From NCBI RefSeq assembly GCF_017695975.1, contig NZ_JAAORN010000001.1, positions 620,001-684,000 of the forward strand: a DNA stretch of 64,000 nt. The letters are read 5' to 3'. Made by a program: the position numbers and the translations under genes. This DNA comes from Prochlorococcus marinus CUG1417 (lineage in GTDB: Bacteria > Cyanobacteriota > Cyanobacteriia > PCC-6307 > Cyanobiaceae). Numbering within the stretch: the first letter of the stretch is position 1; each line of letters starts with the position of its first letter. The notes beneath the pieces are model-generated. The model was not told the DNA's origin. It saw nothing but the letters and a program-made list of their open reading frames with translations, and ran no database searches. Shown here in pieces: positions 35,688 to 42,233 of this stretch.

Positions 35688-35978
35688 ATGAATTCAGGAG
35701 TCGCTAATGTTCGGACTTATTTTTATCGTGGCAGCCTTATTGACCCCCCAACTGGCTGGTTGTTTAACAAAAAAAGTGGTTTATTAATTTTTTTTGAGAG
35801 TTATAAGAAATCTGTATCTAATAACTTAAAGGTATATACGCATCTTTTCTATGCAAATGAATTAGGTGAACCAGCCCAAATTAAAAATTCAAGACTTCAT
35901 TCTATTGAGTGTGCTTGTGAAACATGGAATGAATTAATTTTAGGAGGTTGGCAAATTGTTACTAATAAATTCCAGTAA
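35688..35978 (+). CDS. DUF1651-family protein, copy B
   Basis: 96 residues. Core PPTGWLFNKKSGLLIFFESY, then VYTHLFYANELGEPAQIKNS and a CETWNELILGGW end match copy A (33240-33539). The N-terminal 16 residues diverge strongly, in contrast to the conserved nested frame at 35707-35787. Followed two bases later by the Cys-rich gene at 35981. Confidence 0.75.
   Translation: MNSGVANVRTYFYRGSLIDPPTGWLFNKKSGLLIFFESYKKSVSNNLKVYTHLFYANELGEPAQIKNSRLHSIECACETWNELILGGWQIVTNKFQ
35707..35787 (+). CDS. Nested out-of-frame 26-residue lipopeptide-like ORF, copy B
   Basis: ATG 35707 follows AGGAG with six-base spacing. Reads MFGLIFIVAALLTPQLAGCL and six basic or hydrophobic residues, with a textbook LAGC lipobox-like end. 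Same length, start and stop positions relative to DUF1651 as copy A. The second and fourth codons (TTT/TTC, CTA/CTT) differ only at third positions of this frame. Confidence 0.5.
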   Translation: MFGLIFIVAALLTPQLAGCLTKKVVY

Positions 35979-35980
35979 TC

Positions 35981-36214
35981 ATGACCGAGGTAAATCCTTC
36001 AAAATGGGAATATCTAAAGCCATCTACCCTAAAACGAAAACGAACAAAGATTTGTATTACTTGCAATCACTTTCGCTACAGCACCACAGAAACTTTTGCT
36101 ACTATATTGATCTGTCCAAGATACGAAAAACGCATACCACAGGGTTATCATTTACTTAAAGGTTGTGAGTATTGGCAAAAAAATAGAACGATATTTTCTC
36201 CTGAAGCATCTTAA
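35981..36214 (+). CDS. Cys-rich zinc-ribbon-like small protein
   Basis: 77 residues with ICITCNHF and, ~24 and ~42 residues later, ICPRYEKRIPQG and LKGCEYWQ: four Cys in a CxxC...C...C order that could bind zinc or form disulfides. Basic overall. Two bases after DUF1651 copy B and surely in the same message. Function unknown. Confidence 0.6.
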   Translation: MTEVNPSKWEYLKPSTLKRKRTKICITCNHFRYSTTETFATILICPRYEKRIPQGYHLLKGCEYWQKNRTIFSPEAS

Positions 36215-36314
36215 TTACTCTCTAATTAAAATTCTCTAGGTAGAGATATTTAATTATGTAAACAAAGCATTATTTTATACAACTTAAAAAATTCTTTTTA
36301 AGTATTTTTGAAAC

Positions 36315-36416
36315 ATGATTCAATTTTACTTCTCCATATTTTTATTAGTAGTGCTTACATTTTTTGCACTTTTATTAGATGCACCAGAATTGGCTTCTTT
36401 AATTCAAACATTCTAG
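36315..36416 (+). CDS. 33-residue single-helix membrane protein
   Basis: Reads MIQFYFSIFLLVVLTFFALL, then LDAPELASLIQTF: one helix and a short acidic amphipathic end. No SD. Followed 150 bp later by a terminator. Confidence is modest because the frame is very short, although composition is unlike random AT-rich translation. Confidence 0.45.
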   Translation: MIQFYFSIFLLVVLTFFALLLDAPELASLIQTF

Positions 36417-36566
36417 AAAATAATAAATCAGCATTTTTACTGATTTACTTTTTTTATAAGTAAGGCTTAGGTTTAACTTGTTGAATAGGAGGGATCTAAT
36501 GATTGACAGTCCACCAGAGGAGTTAGATTATAAAATTTAAATCTAGATAAAACTAATGCTAAATCT

Positions 36567-36602
36567 GGAATGAATCTTCTATTTTAGGTTCATTCCTTTT
36601 TA
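36567..36602 (+). terminator. Intrinsic terminator
   Basis: GGAATGAA (36567-36574) pairs with TTCATTCC (36589-36596), 14-nt loop, followed by TTTTT. It closes plus-strand transcription from locus B or the 33-residue gene. Apart from this the 287-bp stretch 36417-36703 shows no convincing gene. Confidence 0.75.
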
Positions 36603-36703
36603 ATTTCTTTCTAAAAACTATAAATATTAAATTTTTAAAGTAAAAAATCTGTTTATATTAAGATGATTTGATGGCAAAGTTACATCTTAGATAGTGGCTA
36701 ACT

Positions 36704-36883
36704 TTACCTGAATCCAAAAGTTTTTTGTTCTTCTTTTTCTTCCCATTCATTAATAATTAGTTTTAGTAAACTTTTTACTTCTAAATTAGAAGCATCTGTA
36801 TCTTTTTGAAGATTTATACAAATGTTTTTTATTTCCTCATAAGCATTATCAATTAAGATTGTTTTTTGATCTGGATTCGCCAT
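36704..36883 (-). CDS. 59-residue acidic helical protein
   Basis: From ATG 36883: MANPDQKTILIDNAYEEIKN, then CINLQKDTDASNLEVKSLLK and NEWEEKEEQKTFGFR. Soluble, helical, acidic. It begins six bases after the end of the hli-partner gene at 36890-37087 and could share its transcript. Family not recognised. Confidence 0.6.
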   Translation of the reverse strand: MANPDQKTILIDNAYEEIKNICINLQKDTDASNLEVKSLLKLIINEWEEKEEQKTFGFR

Positions 36884-36889
36884 TGAATT

Positions 36890-37087
36890 TCAAAAAGCCC
36901 CATTACAGTTGAATCCACTGCAGTTAATAATCCTAAAAATAATTTTTACAAAATTGTGGAATCTTTCATCAAAAAAAAATGCCCAAGTCGTAAATATTGC
37001 AAAACTAGAAACAACGAAAGCAGCATATTGAAGCCAATGTATTCCATAGCGGTCAATCCCATTTTTATCAAAATCAGTATTACTCAA
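36890..37087 (-). CDS. Hli-partner small membrane protein, second copy
   Basis: 65 residues: MSNTDFDKNGIDRYGIHWLQ, then one helix (YAAFVVSSFAIFTTWAFFF) and a tail ending in NCSGFNCNGAF. Clearly paralogous to 7254-7481, with identical spacing of the FDxNG and GIHWLQYAAFVV blocks. Here it lies 98 bp behind the hli gene rather than abutting it. Confidence 0.7.
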   Translation of the reverse strand: MSNTDFDKNGIDRYGIHWLQYAAFVVSSFAIFTTWAFFFDERFHNFVKIIFRIINCSGFNCNGAF

Positions 37088-37185
37088 TTGTTTTTTTTTC
37101 TTATAATAAAAAATTTTTTTTAAAAAAAGGAGAGTTTGTTTTAAACGAGAGATTTTTTTAATTGAGTCTTAATTCTATTGATAAC

Positions 37186-37440
37186 TTAAATTAAACCAGG
37201 TATTATCCATCCAAAAAACCCGTAGTTTATTATTAAAGCTAAAAACCCAATCATAGCTAATCTCCCGTTTGTTATTTCAGCATTTTTCCAATACTTGCCA
37301 ATATAGTTTTTCATTTTTTTTGAATTCTTACTTATCAAGTAATTCGGCTCTAGAGGCTCCTGTAACCTTTTAATCGCGTATAAAGAGAATTGGATTGTAA
37401 TAGCTATAATAACAATTATAAAACTAGTAAGAGCATCCAT
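37186..37440 (-). CDS. hli: High-light-inducible protein (Hli/SCP), second copy
   Basis: 84 residues. An unusual extra N-terminal membrane helix (FIIVIIAITIQFSLYAI) and a basic linker precede the chlorophyll-binding helix EITNGRLAMIGFLALIINYG. The last ~30 residues are very close to the copy at 7482-7736 (NGRLAMIGF.A.IINY..FGWI), but the N-terminal halves are unrelated. Expected to act in thylakoid photoprotection. Confidence 0.88.
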   Translation of the reverse strand: MDALTSFIIVIIAITIQFSLYAIKRLQEPLEPNYLISKNSKKMKNYIGKYWKNAEITNGRLAMIGFLALIINYGFFGWIIPGLI

Positions 37441-37782
37441 TTTTAAATTTCATATGTGATCAATTGTTAGGTCAAAGAGTAAATTTGTATTTATCAAAAA
37501 TTCCTGGTACCTGCTTTATATGCAGAGGAACCCATGCCTAAATTATTAATAAATGTAACATATTTAAAAAAAAATAGTATGAATTCTTACATTTTCTTTG
37601 GATTTCACATTTTATACTTCATAAGTGTGTCATTTATGTATCAGAAAATTCAATCATTGGTTATGATAGGATTAGAGTTAGTTTTAAAGTATTATTTCTC
37701 CAATTCAATAAAGTATTGAAAATTTTTTTAATAGGAATATATTGTTAATGTTACTTAGAGTAATTTAAATAACTAGAAATGA

Positions 37783-37902
37783 TTATTTCTGCTTGATTTC
37801 GGGAAGGTAGAATCTATTGCCTAATGTATAACCTATTGACATAAGTACGAACCCAATAAGTTGAGGTAAATGAGAATTTGCAAGAGAGATTTTTTCAATC
37901 AT
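37783..37902 (-). CDS. 39-residue single-helix membrane protein
   Basis: MIEKISLANSHLPQLIGFVL, then MSIGYTLGNRFYLPEIKQK. Similar size, short acidic or polar head, helix with G-Y-T/G and basic tail as in 33829-33942. Between this gene and the hli gene (37441-37782) I see no supported gene. Confidence 0.5.
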   Translation of the reverse strand: MIEKISLANSHLPQLIGFVLMSIGYTLGNRFYLPEIKQK

Positions 37903-37956
37903 TTCTCAATCTATAAAATAATATAATAATAAAAAATATTTAATTCCGTAAATCGA

Positions 37957-38127
37957 TCATTTTTTTGATTCTTTAATCTCTCCAGATTTTTTTAGTGAAT
38001 TAACAAGCCTTTCATTTTCTGTTTTTAAATTTTCTAATGCAGATTTTGTAAATTGTTCTTTAGCCTCAAATCTTGCTGAACTTATAACTTTTTTATTAGG
38101 CAGTTTTTTATTCGGTTCTGGCTTCAT
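37957..38127 (-). CDS. 56-residue coiled-coil protein
   Basis: MKPEPNKKLPNKKVISSARF, then a helix KEQFTKSALENLKTENERLV ending NSLKKSGEIKESKK. The C-terminal motif (ENERLVNSLKKSG) recurs in the 41-residue protein at 41934-42059 (ENDFLVKNLKKAG), so the two appear to be paralogues. Function unknown. Confidence 0.55.
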   Translation of the reverse strand: MKPEPNKKLPNKKVISSARFEAKEQFTKSALENLKTENERLVNSLKKSGEIKESKK

Positions 38128-38225
38128 ATTAAAGTGCTTTTTAAAAATCTTATAAGTTATTTTTTTTGTATTAGGTATTATTTTTTACAGTTTTCTGGTT
38201 AATAATATTTGTTTACATAAACAAA

Positions 38226-38438
38226 TTAATCTTTATCTTTTGGAAGCCTTAACCAACCAGTAGTCCATCCTGATTTTAGTTTTGCCCATGAGATCCTTTT
38301 AATATCTTTTTTATTTTTTGTAGGAAAAATATCAACCCATCTATTTTCATTTTTACCACCATAAGCTTTAACTTGAAAATGCCTATTACCATTAATGGTT
38401 TTTGGTGCAGTCCAACAAAGAGTGGGAGGCCATTTCAT
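38226..38438 (-). CDS. TIGR02450-family Trp-rich small protein
   Basis: 70 residues. Begins MKWPPTLCWTAPKTINGNRH and carries WAKLKSGWTTGWLRLP near the end; many Trp and Lys. This fits the small Trp-rich family found in cyanobacteria and gamma-proteobacteria, function unknown. Confidence 0.75.
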   Translation of the reverse strand: MKWPPTLCWTAPKTINGNRHFQVKAYGGKNENRWVDIFPTKNKKDIKRISWAKLKSGWTTGWLRLPKDKD

Positions 38439-38461
38439 TAGAAATCTTTAAACTTTAAAAA

Positions 38462-38548
38462 CTAAAGGTTGCTTTGCCCAGTCAAAACTAAACCATAATA
38501 TGCAACCGTACCAAGAATAAGTATGATACCAAGTATTCTAATAATCAT
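38462..38548 (-). CDS. 28-residue membrane peptide
   Basis: MIIRILGIILILGTVAYYGL followed by VLTGQSNL: one membrane helix with a C-terminal polar end, similar in size to small photosystem and cytochrome b6f subunits, but not matching any I know. It lies 23 bp upstream of the Trp-rich gene on the same strand. Confidence 0.45.
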   Translation of the reverse strand: MIIRILGIILILGTVAYYGLVLTGQSNL

Positions 38549-38618
38549 GCTTAAATATTTTTAAATTCAGGTCATATTAAAGAAGTTTTATAAATTTGAG
38601 TTGAAGATTTAATATTTT

Positions 38619-38828
38619 CTAATTTTTCCTTTTTTTATTTCTAACTATGGAGTGGCAAGATTCAGGATGCCATTCATTCTGAATCTTGCCAATAAAATCA
38701 TAAATAAATGAATCGGGACATCCAGTTTCTTTTTGAAGTTCTGAAAGTTCTTCTTTAATGAATTCATAAACTCTCGTTATTACCCCTAAATTTTCTTCTT
38801 GGGAGGGGGCCCATTTTTTATTCTCCAT
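38619..38828 (-). CDS. 69-residue hypothetical protein
   Basis: Acidic helical body (VITRVYEFIKEELSELQKET) with GCPDSFIYDFIGKIQNEWHP and a basic tail (SIVRNKKRKN). Its start lies inside the last codons of the gene at 38818-39009, so the pair is translationally coupled. Family not recognised. Confidence 0.55.
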   Translation of the reverse strand: MENKKWAPSQEENLGVITRVYEFIKEELSELQKETGCPDSFIYDFIGKIQNEWHPESCHSIVRNKKRKN

Positions 38829-39009
38829 TATTATTTTTTAAATTATTTTCCACAATATCGTAATAGGTTATGTCTCCATAATCAGCATCTGAACAACATA
38901 AATCTCCATATAGTTCCTCTAATAAATCGTATGCATCTGAATACTTGTCAAAACTTTGAGAGGTTAATTCGTCATCTTTTCCATCAATTCTAATTATTTT
39001 GTAGGTCAT
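38818..39009 (-). CDS. 63-residue acidic hypothetical protein
   Basis: MTYKIIRIDGKDDELTSQSF, then DAYDLLEELYGDLCCSDADY: an alpha/beta-looking acidic protein with a CC pair. First of two overlapping genes. Proteins of this MTYKIIRxDG...FxxYxxAYxLLE type are common small ORFs in Prochlorococcus islands; the function is unknown. Confidence 0.55.
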   Translation of the reverse strand: MTYKIIRIDGKDDELTSQSFDKYSDAYDLLEELYGDLCCSDADYGDITYYDIVENNLKNNNGE

Positions 39010-39068
39010 TTTTTACTTAGAAGCAAAAAGTATTTTTTTATTCTTAGATTATCTTATTAATAAAAATC

Positions 39069-39275
39069 TTATTTAGTAGTATTAGTTGGGTAAAGCTTCT
39101 GAATTTTGTTTTTCTGAATTTCTATTTTTTTTCGTTCATATTTTTTTGCCATTATTTTCCTAATAAATAGTTGTGGGATAAGCCAAACTAATGCAATAGC
39201 TATAGCCATGAAAGGAGGATTTCTCCACGTTAACCTGATAATCTGTTGTATAGTTTCTTGATTGAAAATTTCCAT
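39069..39275 (-). CDS. 68-residue single-helix membrane protein
   Basis: Amphipathic N-terminus (MEIFNQETIQQIIRLTWRNP), a helix (FMAIAIALVWLIPQLFI) and a long Lys-rich cytoplasmic tail. Stands alone. Function unknown. The next 175 bp before the SDR gene show nothing else. Confidence 0.55.
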   Translation of the reverse strand: MEIFNQETIQQIIRLTWRNPPFMAIAIALVWLIPQLFIRKIMAKKYERKKIEIQKNKIQKLYPTNTTK

Positions 39276-39450
39276 ATATTAAATCTTAATGATAAAGATA
39301 TCTTTGTTTTATTTTTTATTTAATCATTTAAATAATAAAACTAATCATAACCTTTAAAAATCTAATAAGGAATTTTATAAATTTTTTCTTTTTCTAGTTT
39401 GTTTATTTTATATTTGGATTTAGATTAATTTTTTATTTTTTAGTTTAGAG

Positions 39451-40116
39451 ATGTCGACTTATCTAATAACAGGATCAAATAGAGGTATTGGATTAGAACT
39501 ATGTAGGCAAATTCATAAAAGGGGAGATAATGTAATTGCTACGTGTAGGAAAGCTTCAAAAGAACTTAGAGATTTAGGAGTGAGAATTGAAGAGAATGTA
39601 GAAATTTCCTCGGATGAGTCGATAACAAATTTGTGTAAAAAACTATCTGGAGTTAATTTAGATTGCTTAATTCATAATGCAGGAATTTATGAATTTAATT
39701 CTTTCGAAAACTTAGATAAAAAAAATATTTTGCGGCAATTTGAAGTCAATGCATTGAGCCCAATATGTATGACTAAATCACTTAAACATCTTTTAAAAAG
39801 ATCTTCTAAAGTTGCATTTATCACAAGTAGAATGGGATCTATTGAAGATAATACATCAGGAAGCTCTTATGGTTACAGGATGTCTAAAGTTGCCTTGTCG
39901 ATGGCAGCAAAATCTCTTTCAATAGATTTATCAAGAGAAGATATTTATGTGGCTATTTTGCATCCTGGGTTAGTGAGTACAAGAATGACTGGATTTACAA
40001 GAAATGGAATTAGTCCTGAAGAATCAGCAAATGGCCTCTTAAAGCGTATTGATTCTTTAAATAAAAGTAACTCAGGTACTTTTTGGCATGCCAATGGAGA
40101 AGTTTTGCCCTGGTAA
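39451..40116 (+). CDS. Short-chain dehydrogenase/reductase
   Basis: 221 residues. Cofactor loop LITGSNRGIGLELCRQ at the N-terminus, an NNAG-equivalent LIHNAG, a Ser in ITSRMGSIEDN and the catalytic Tyr-x3-Lys in YGYRMSKVALSM. PGLVSTRMTG follows, as in classical SDRs. The Arg after the first Rossmann strand (CRK) suggests NADPH use. Substrate unknown. Confidence 0.88.
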   Translation: MSTYLITGSNRGIGLELCRQIHKRGDNVIATCRKASKELRDLGVRIEENVEISSDESITNLCKKLSGVNLDCLIHNAGIYEFNSFENLDKKNILRQFEVNALSPICMTKSLKHLLKRSSKVAFITSRMGSIEDNTSGSSYGYRMSKVALSMAAKSLSIDLSREDIYVAILHPGLVSTRMTGFTRNGISPEESANGLLKRIDSLNKSNSGTFWHANGEVLPW

Positions 40117-40255
40117 AATCTTTCCATTCGTATTGAAGAGATTTAAGATTTATGTCGTTAATTTGTTAAAAAACTTTTAAATTTTTAACGAATTTCTTTC
40201 CTTGTTTAATACTTTTAGTTATCTTTAAAAAAACATTAGTAAAGGAGGTGATTCA

Positions 40256-40378
40256 TTGTCGTATCTACCGAAAAATGCGGTTATCATAGAGACCGTGAAT
40301 TCAGTATCTTCATCACATTCATCGGTCTCTTTTTCTTTAATTAAGAAAAAAGGTTTTATTATCAATAGATTTATATAA
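40256..40378 (+). CDS. Possible 40-residue leader-like ORF behind a perfect SD
   Basis: The sequence AAAGGAGGTGAT (40241-40252) is a full-length match to the 16S rRNA anti-SD, rare in this AT-rich genome. It precedes TTG 40256 by a normal spacing. The frame reads MSYLPKNAVIIETVNSVSSS, then HSSVSFSLIKKKGFIINRFI. A hairpin with T-run (40288-40335) lies inside the frame, so translation could control termination. Product and function unknown; it could equally be a structured RNA. Confidence 0.4.
   Translation: MSYLPKNAVIIETVNSVSSSHSSVSFSLIKKKGFIINRFI
40288..40335 (+). terminator. Hairpin with T-run inside the leader-like ORF
   Basis: AGAGACCG (40288-40295) pairs perfectly with CGGTCTCT (40323-40330), followed by TTTTT. 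The 27-nt loop is long for a simple terminator, leaving room for an alternative fold or ribosome-dependent switching. Confidence 0.5.
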
Positions 40379-40400
40379 ATCAATCACATAATAATCAAAG

Positions 40401-40435
40401 GCTCTTCATCTCAAGTAGTTGTAGAGCTTTTTTTT
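40401..40435 (+). terminator. Intrinsic terminator
   Basis: GCTCT (40401-40405) pairs with AGAGC (40423-40427), extended weakly by flanking A-T pairs, followed by a run of eight or nine T. It ends plus-strand transcription from the SDR gene or the SD-led ORF, facing the minus-strand microprotein operon. Confidence 0.65.
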
Positions 40436-40464
40436 TGAATTTAAATAGTCTTTCAAAATGTACT

Positions 40465-40566
40465 TTATCTTTTTTGGCCAAAGTAAATTAAGGCTAAAAA
40501 AGATAAAGTGCTTACTAAAGCGATTAAGTACCACCCAGTTGAGGAGTTGCTAGTTACTTCTGTCAT
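40465..40566 (-). CDS. 33-residue single-helix membrane protein
   Basis: MTEVTSNSSTGWYLIALVST, then LSFLALIYFGQKR. Last of four minus-strand genes packed without gaps (41138 to 40465). Small polar head, one helix, basic end. Function unknown. Confidence 0.55.
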   Translation of the reverse strand: MTEVTSNSSTGWYLIALVSTLSFLALIYFGQKR

Positions 40567-40656
40567 TTATTTTGATTTATCGGAGGAATTGATTATTTGA
40601 GTGAAAATCACAATTGAAATCATTAAAAAAAATAAAAGGATATAAGTTACGTTCAT
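40567..40656 (-). CDS. 29-residue membrane peptide
   Basis: MNVTYILLFFLMISIVIFTQ, then IINSSDKSK: one helix and a short polar end. It starts at the base after the stop of 40657-40911 and ends at the base before the start of 40465-40566, an arrangement hard to explain unless translated. Confidence 0.55.
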   Translation of the reverse strand: MNVTYILLFFLMISIVIFTQIINSSDKSK

Positions 40657-40911
40657 TTATAGAAAAATGCTAATTATCAAAAAGATGATTCCTAGAACTA
40701 CCGTAACAATTGCTCCATCTACCAATAAGTCTTTCCATGTATAACTTTTAAGCATCCTTGTTTTATCTTCTTCACTCATAAGGTTTTTTAACCACGTCCA
40801 ATCTAAAAGCTGTGTCATTGCAACACCAAAAATTAAGTGACCAAACAAAATACCAATTAGATCAATTCTAGAAATTTGTCTAGTGAGATTTGTAATAATA
40901 AAAAAGTCCAC
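40657..40911 (-). CDS. 84-residue two-helix membrane protein
   Basis: Two membrane helices (LIGILFGHLIFGVAM and VDGAIVTVVLGIIFLIISIF) flank a soluble loop LDWTWLKNLMSEEDKTRMLK. Its start overlaps the stop of the gene upstream by one base. Function unknown. Confidence 0.65.
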   Translation of the reverse strand: MDFFIITNLTRQISRIDLIGILFGHLIFGVAMTQLLDWTWLKNLMSEEDKTRMLKSYTWKDLLVDGAIVTVVLGIIFLIISIFL

Positions 40912-41138
40912 TAGCTTTTTTCTTTATTAGATAAAGCTCCACCTTCTTCTTTGTATTTTTTCCAAGCTTCACTTAATTTTGCTTTAGAGAAGTTTTGTTT
41001 CCCCTCAGAGAATTTATCTTTGAGATTATTAAAACTTTTTGTTAGTTCTTTTTTTGTTGGTTCATCAAGAAAGTTTGATGTTAATTTCCATAAGTACCAG
41101 CTACTTGCTAGAAGAAGAATTAATCCCAGTAATTGCAT
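40911..41138 (-). CDS. 75-residue membrane-anchored coiled-coil protein
   Basis: N-terminal helix (MQLLGLILLLASSWYLWKLT) and a charged helical tail (KSFNNLKDKFSEGKQNFSKA). First gene of the gapless four-gene unit. Function unknown; the unit may encode a small membrane complex. Confidence 0.6.
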   Translation of the reverse strand: MQLLGLILLLASSWYLWKLTSNFLDEPTKKELTKSFNNLKDKFSEGKQNFSKAKLSEAWKKYKEEGGALSNKEKS

Positions 41139-41228
41139 ATTGGTTTTTTTTCTATGCTACAACTTTTTAAATGGTTTCGATAAATTACTTATTTAATAAC
41201 CGCAGAGTTTTTTTGACCTAAATAAAAA

Positions 41229-41384
41229 TTAAAACTTTAACCAGTGGAAAAATATTCTATCCAGCAGCCATATAGTTAAACCCCCTTCCAGGAAAGCCAA
41301 CCAGTACATCCCATAATCAGAAAACCCCATTTGTTCTTTTACTGTTTTAATTAATTTTTTGTGAGCTTGAATGAGATCTTTCAT
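41229..41384 (-). CDS. 51-residue membrane protein
   Basis: MKDLIQAHKKLIKTVKEQMG, then FSDYGMYWLAFLEGGLTIWL and a short aromatic end. Basic head, one helix with an EGG in the middle. It lies 15 bp downstream of the zinc-finger gene at 41400-41651 and is probably co-transcribed. Family not recognised. Confidence 0.6.
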   Translation of the reverse strand: MKDLIQAHKKLIKTVKEQMGFSDYGMYWLAFLEGGLTIWLLDRIFFHWLKF

Positions 41385-41399
41385 GAACAATCAAATTTT

Positions 41400-41651
41400 T
41401 TAAACCTGCTTATTTTCTTTAATTAGAAAACCTTTCCCATAGCAAGATAGACAAGTTTTAGTCTCATCTAATGAAATTCTTAGAAAACCTGCTCCATTAC
41501 ATCTAAAGCAATTTAATTTAGAAGTTGAGTAAAGTTTTGACTTGATTTTAGCAGCTCGGTTTAAGTAAGAAACAGTTTCTTTACGACCGTTTGCTTGAGC
41601 AGCTTTATTCAAAAGCTTTTTATAATTGGCTTTTAGTTCTTGGGCATTCAT
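41400..41651 (-). CDS. DnaJ-type zinc-finger small protein
   Basis: 83 residues. A basic helical N-terminal half (MNAQELKANYKKLLNKAAQA) is followed by two CxxCxGxG-like repeats (CFRCNGAGF, CLSCYGKGF), which together form a single zinc-binding ribbon as in DnaJ and BSD2-type proteins. Such proteins often assist folding of photosynthetic complexes or enzymes; that role is inferred. Confidence 0.75.
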   Translation of the reverse strand: MNAQELKANYKKLLNKAAQANGRKETVSYLNRAAKIKSKLYSTSKLNCFRCNGAGFLRISLDETKTCLSCYGKGFLIKENKQV

Positions 41652-41933
41652 CTTTTGATAGAAACAATGATTCTGAGACAGGGAAAATAAATTGTTTATA
41701 AAAATAAAAAACTAGAAATTTTCCGTTTATATTTATGATCTAATCTCTTACTGAGATTTAAATAATATAACTAGGATTTGATTTATATGTTTTGTATCTG
41801 CAGTATTAACTTGTATATTTAATAGAAATTTTATATTTGGCAAATTAAGAATATTTTGAGTAATCATTATTGCTCCCTAGAAAGGAATTTTTGAAAATTT
41901 TGTTGTTTAAAAATATTTTTTTGCTCAAATAAA

Positions 41934-42059
41934 TCATCCAGCCTTTTTGAGGTTTTTTACTAAAAAATCATTTTCATTAGTAAGAACTTGGAGCTTAGAT
42001 TTTTCTAACTCTTTTCTGATTTCGGGATTCAAATCCTTTTTTGTCTCATTTTGATTCAT
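41934..42059 (-). CDS. 41-residue coiled-coil protein
   Basis: MNQNETKKDLNPEIRKELEK, then SKLQVLTNENDFLVKNLKKAG. Helical; its C-terminal half resembles 37957-38127. The 282 bp between this gene and 41651 and the 533 bp beyond it (42060-42592) contain no other supported gene. Confidence 0.5.
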   Translation of the reverse strand: MNQNETKKDLNPEIRKELEKSKLQVLTNENDFLVKNLKKAG

Positions 42060-42119
42060 AAGATTTGTTCTTAAAATTATTTAAAAGACCGTTGAGATCA
42101 TAGTGATCTAAAAAAAAAT

Positions 42120-42233
42120 TTGTGGATAGTTTTTTACTAAAAGAGGATAATATTTTATTTTGCACATAGAAATTCAAATTTAATCAACATATTGTGGAAA
42201 ACCCTGTTGAAAAACGCTTAAAAAGTGGATAAC
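42120..42233. other. Cluster of DnaA-box-like sequences in a 533-bp gap
   Basis: On the minus strand: CTATCCACA (42129-42121), TTTTCCACA (42201-42193, the cyanobacterial DnaA box), TTTTCAACA (42213-42205) and TTATCCACT (42233-42225). Four boxes in the same orientation lie within ~114 bp of very AT-rich, gene-free DNA. No dnaA or dnaN is adjacent, so this may be a secondary DnaA-binding locus, an element-borne origin remnant, or chance. Confidence 0.4.

Noticed and set aside
36499-36540. 13-codon frame behind AGGAGGG
   Set aside because: A good SD-like sequence, but the product is too short and no conservation can be judged; could be a leader, not claimed.
37534-37719. 61-codon plus-strand frame between the hli gene and a microprotein
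   Set aside because: Composition is that of random AT-rich DNA, no SD, no motif; cannot be distinguished from chance.
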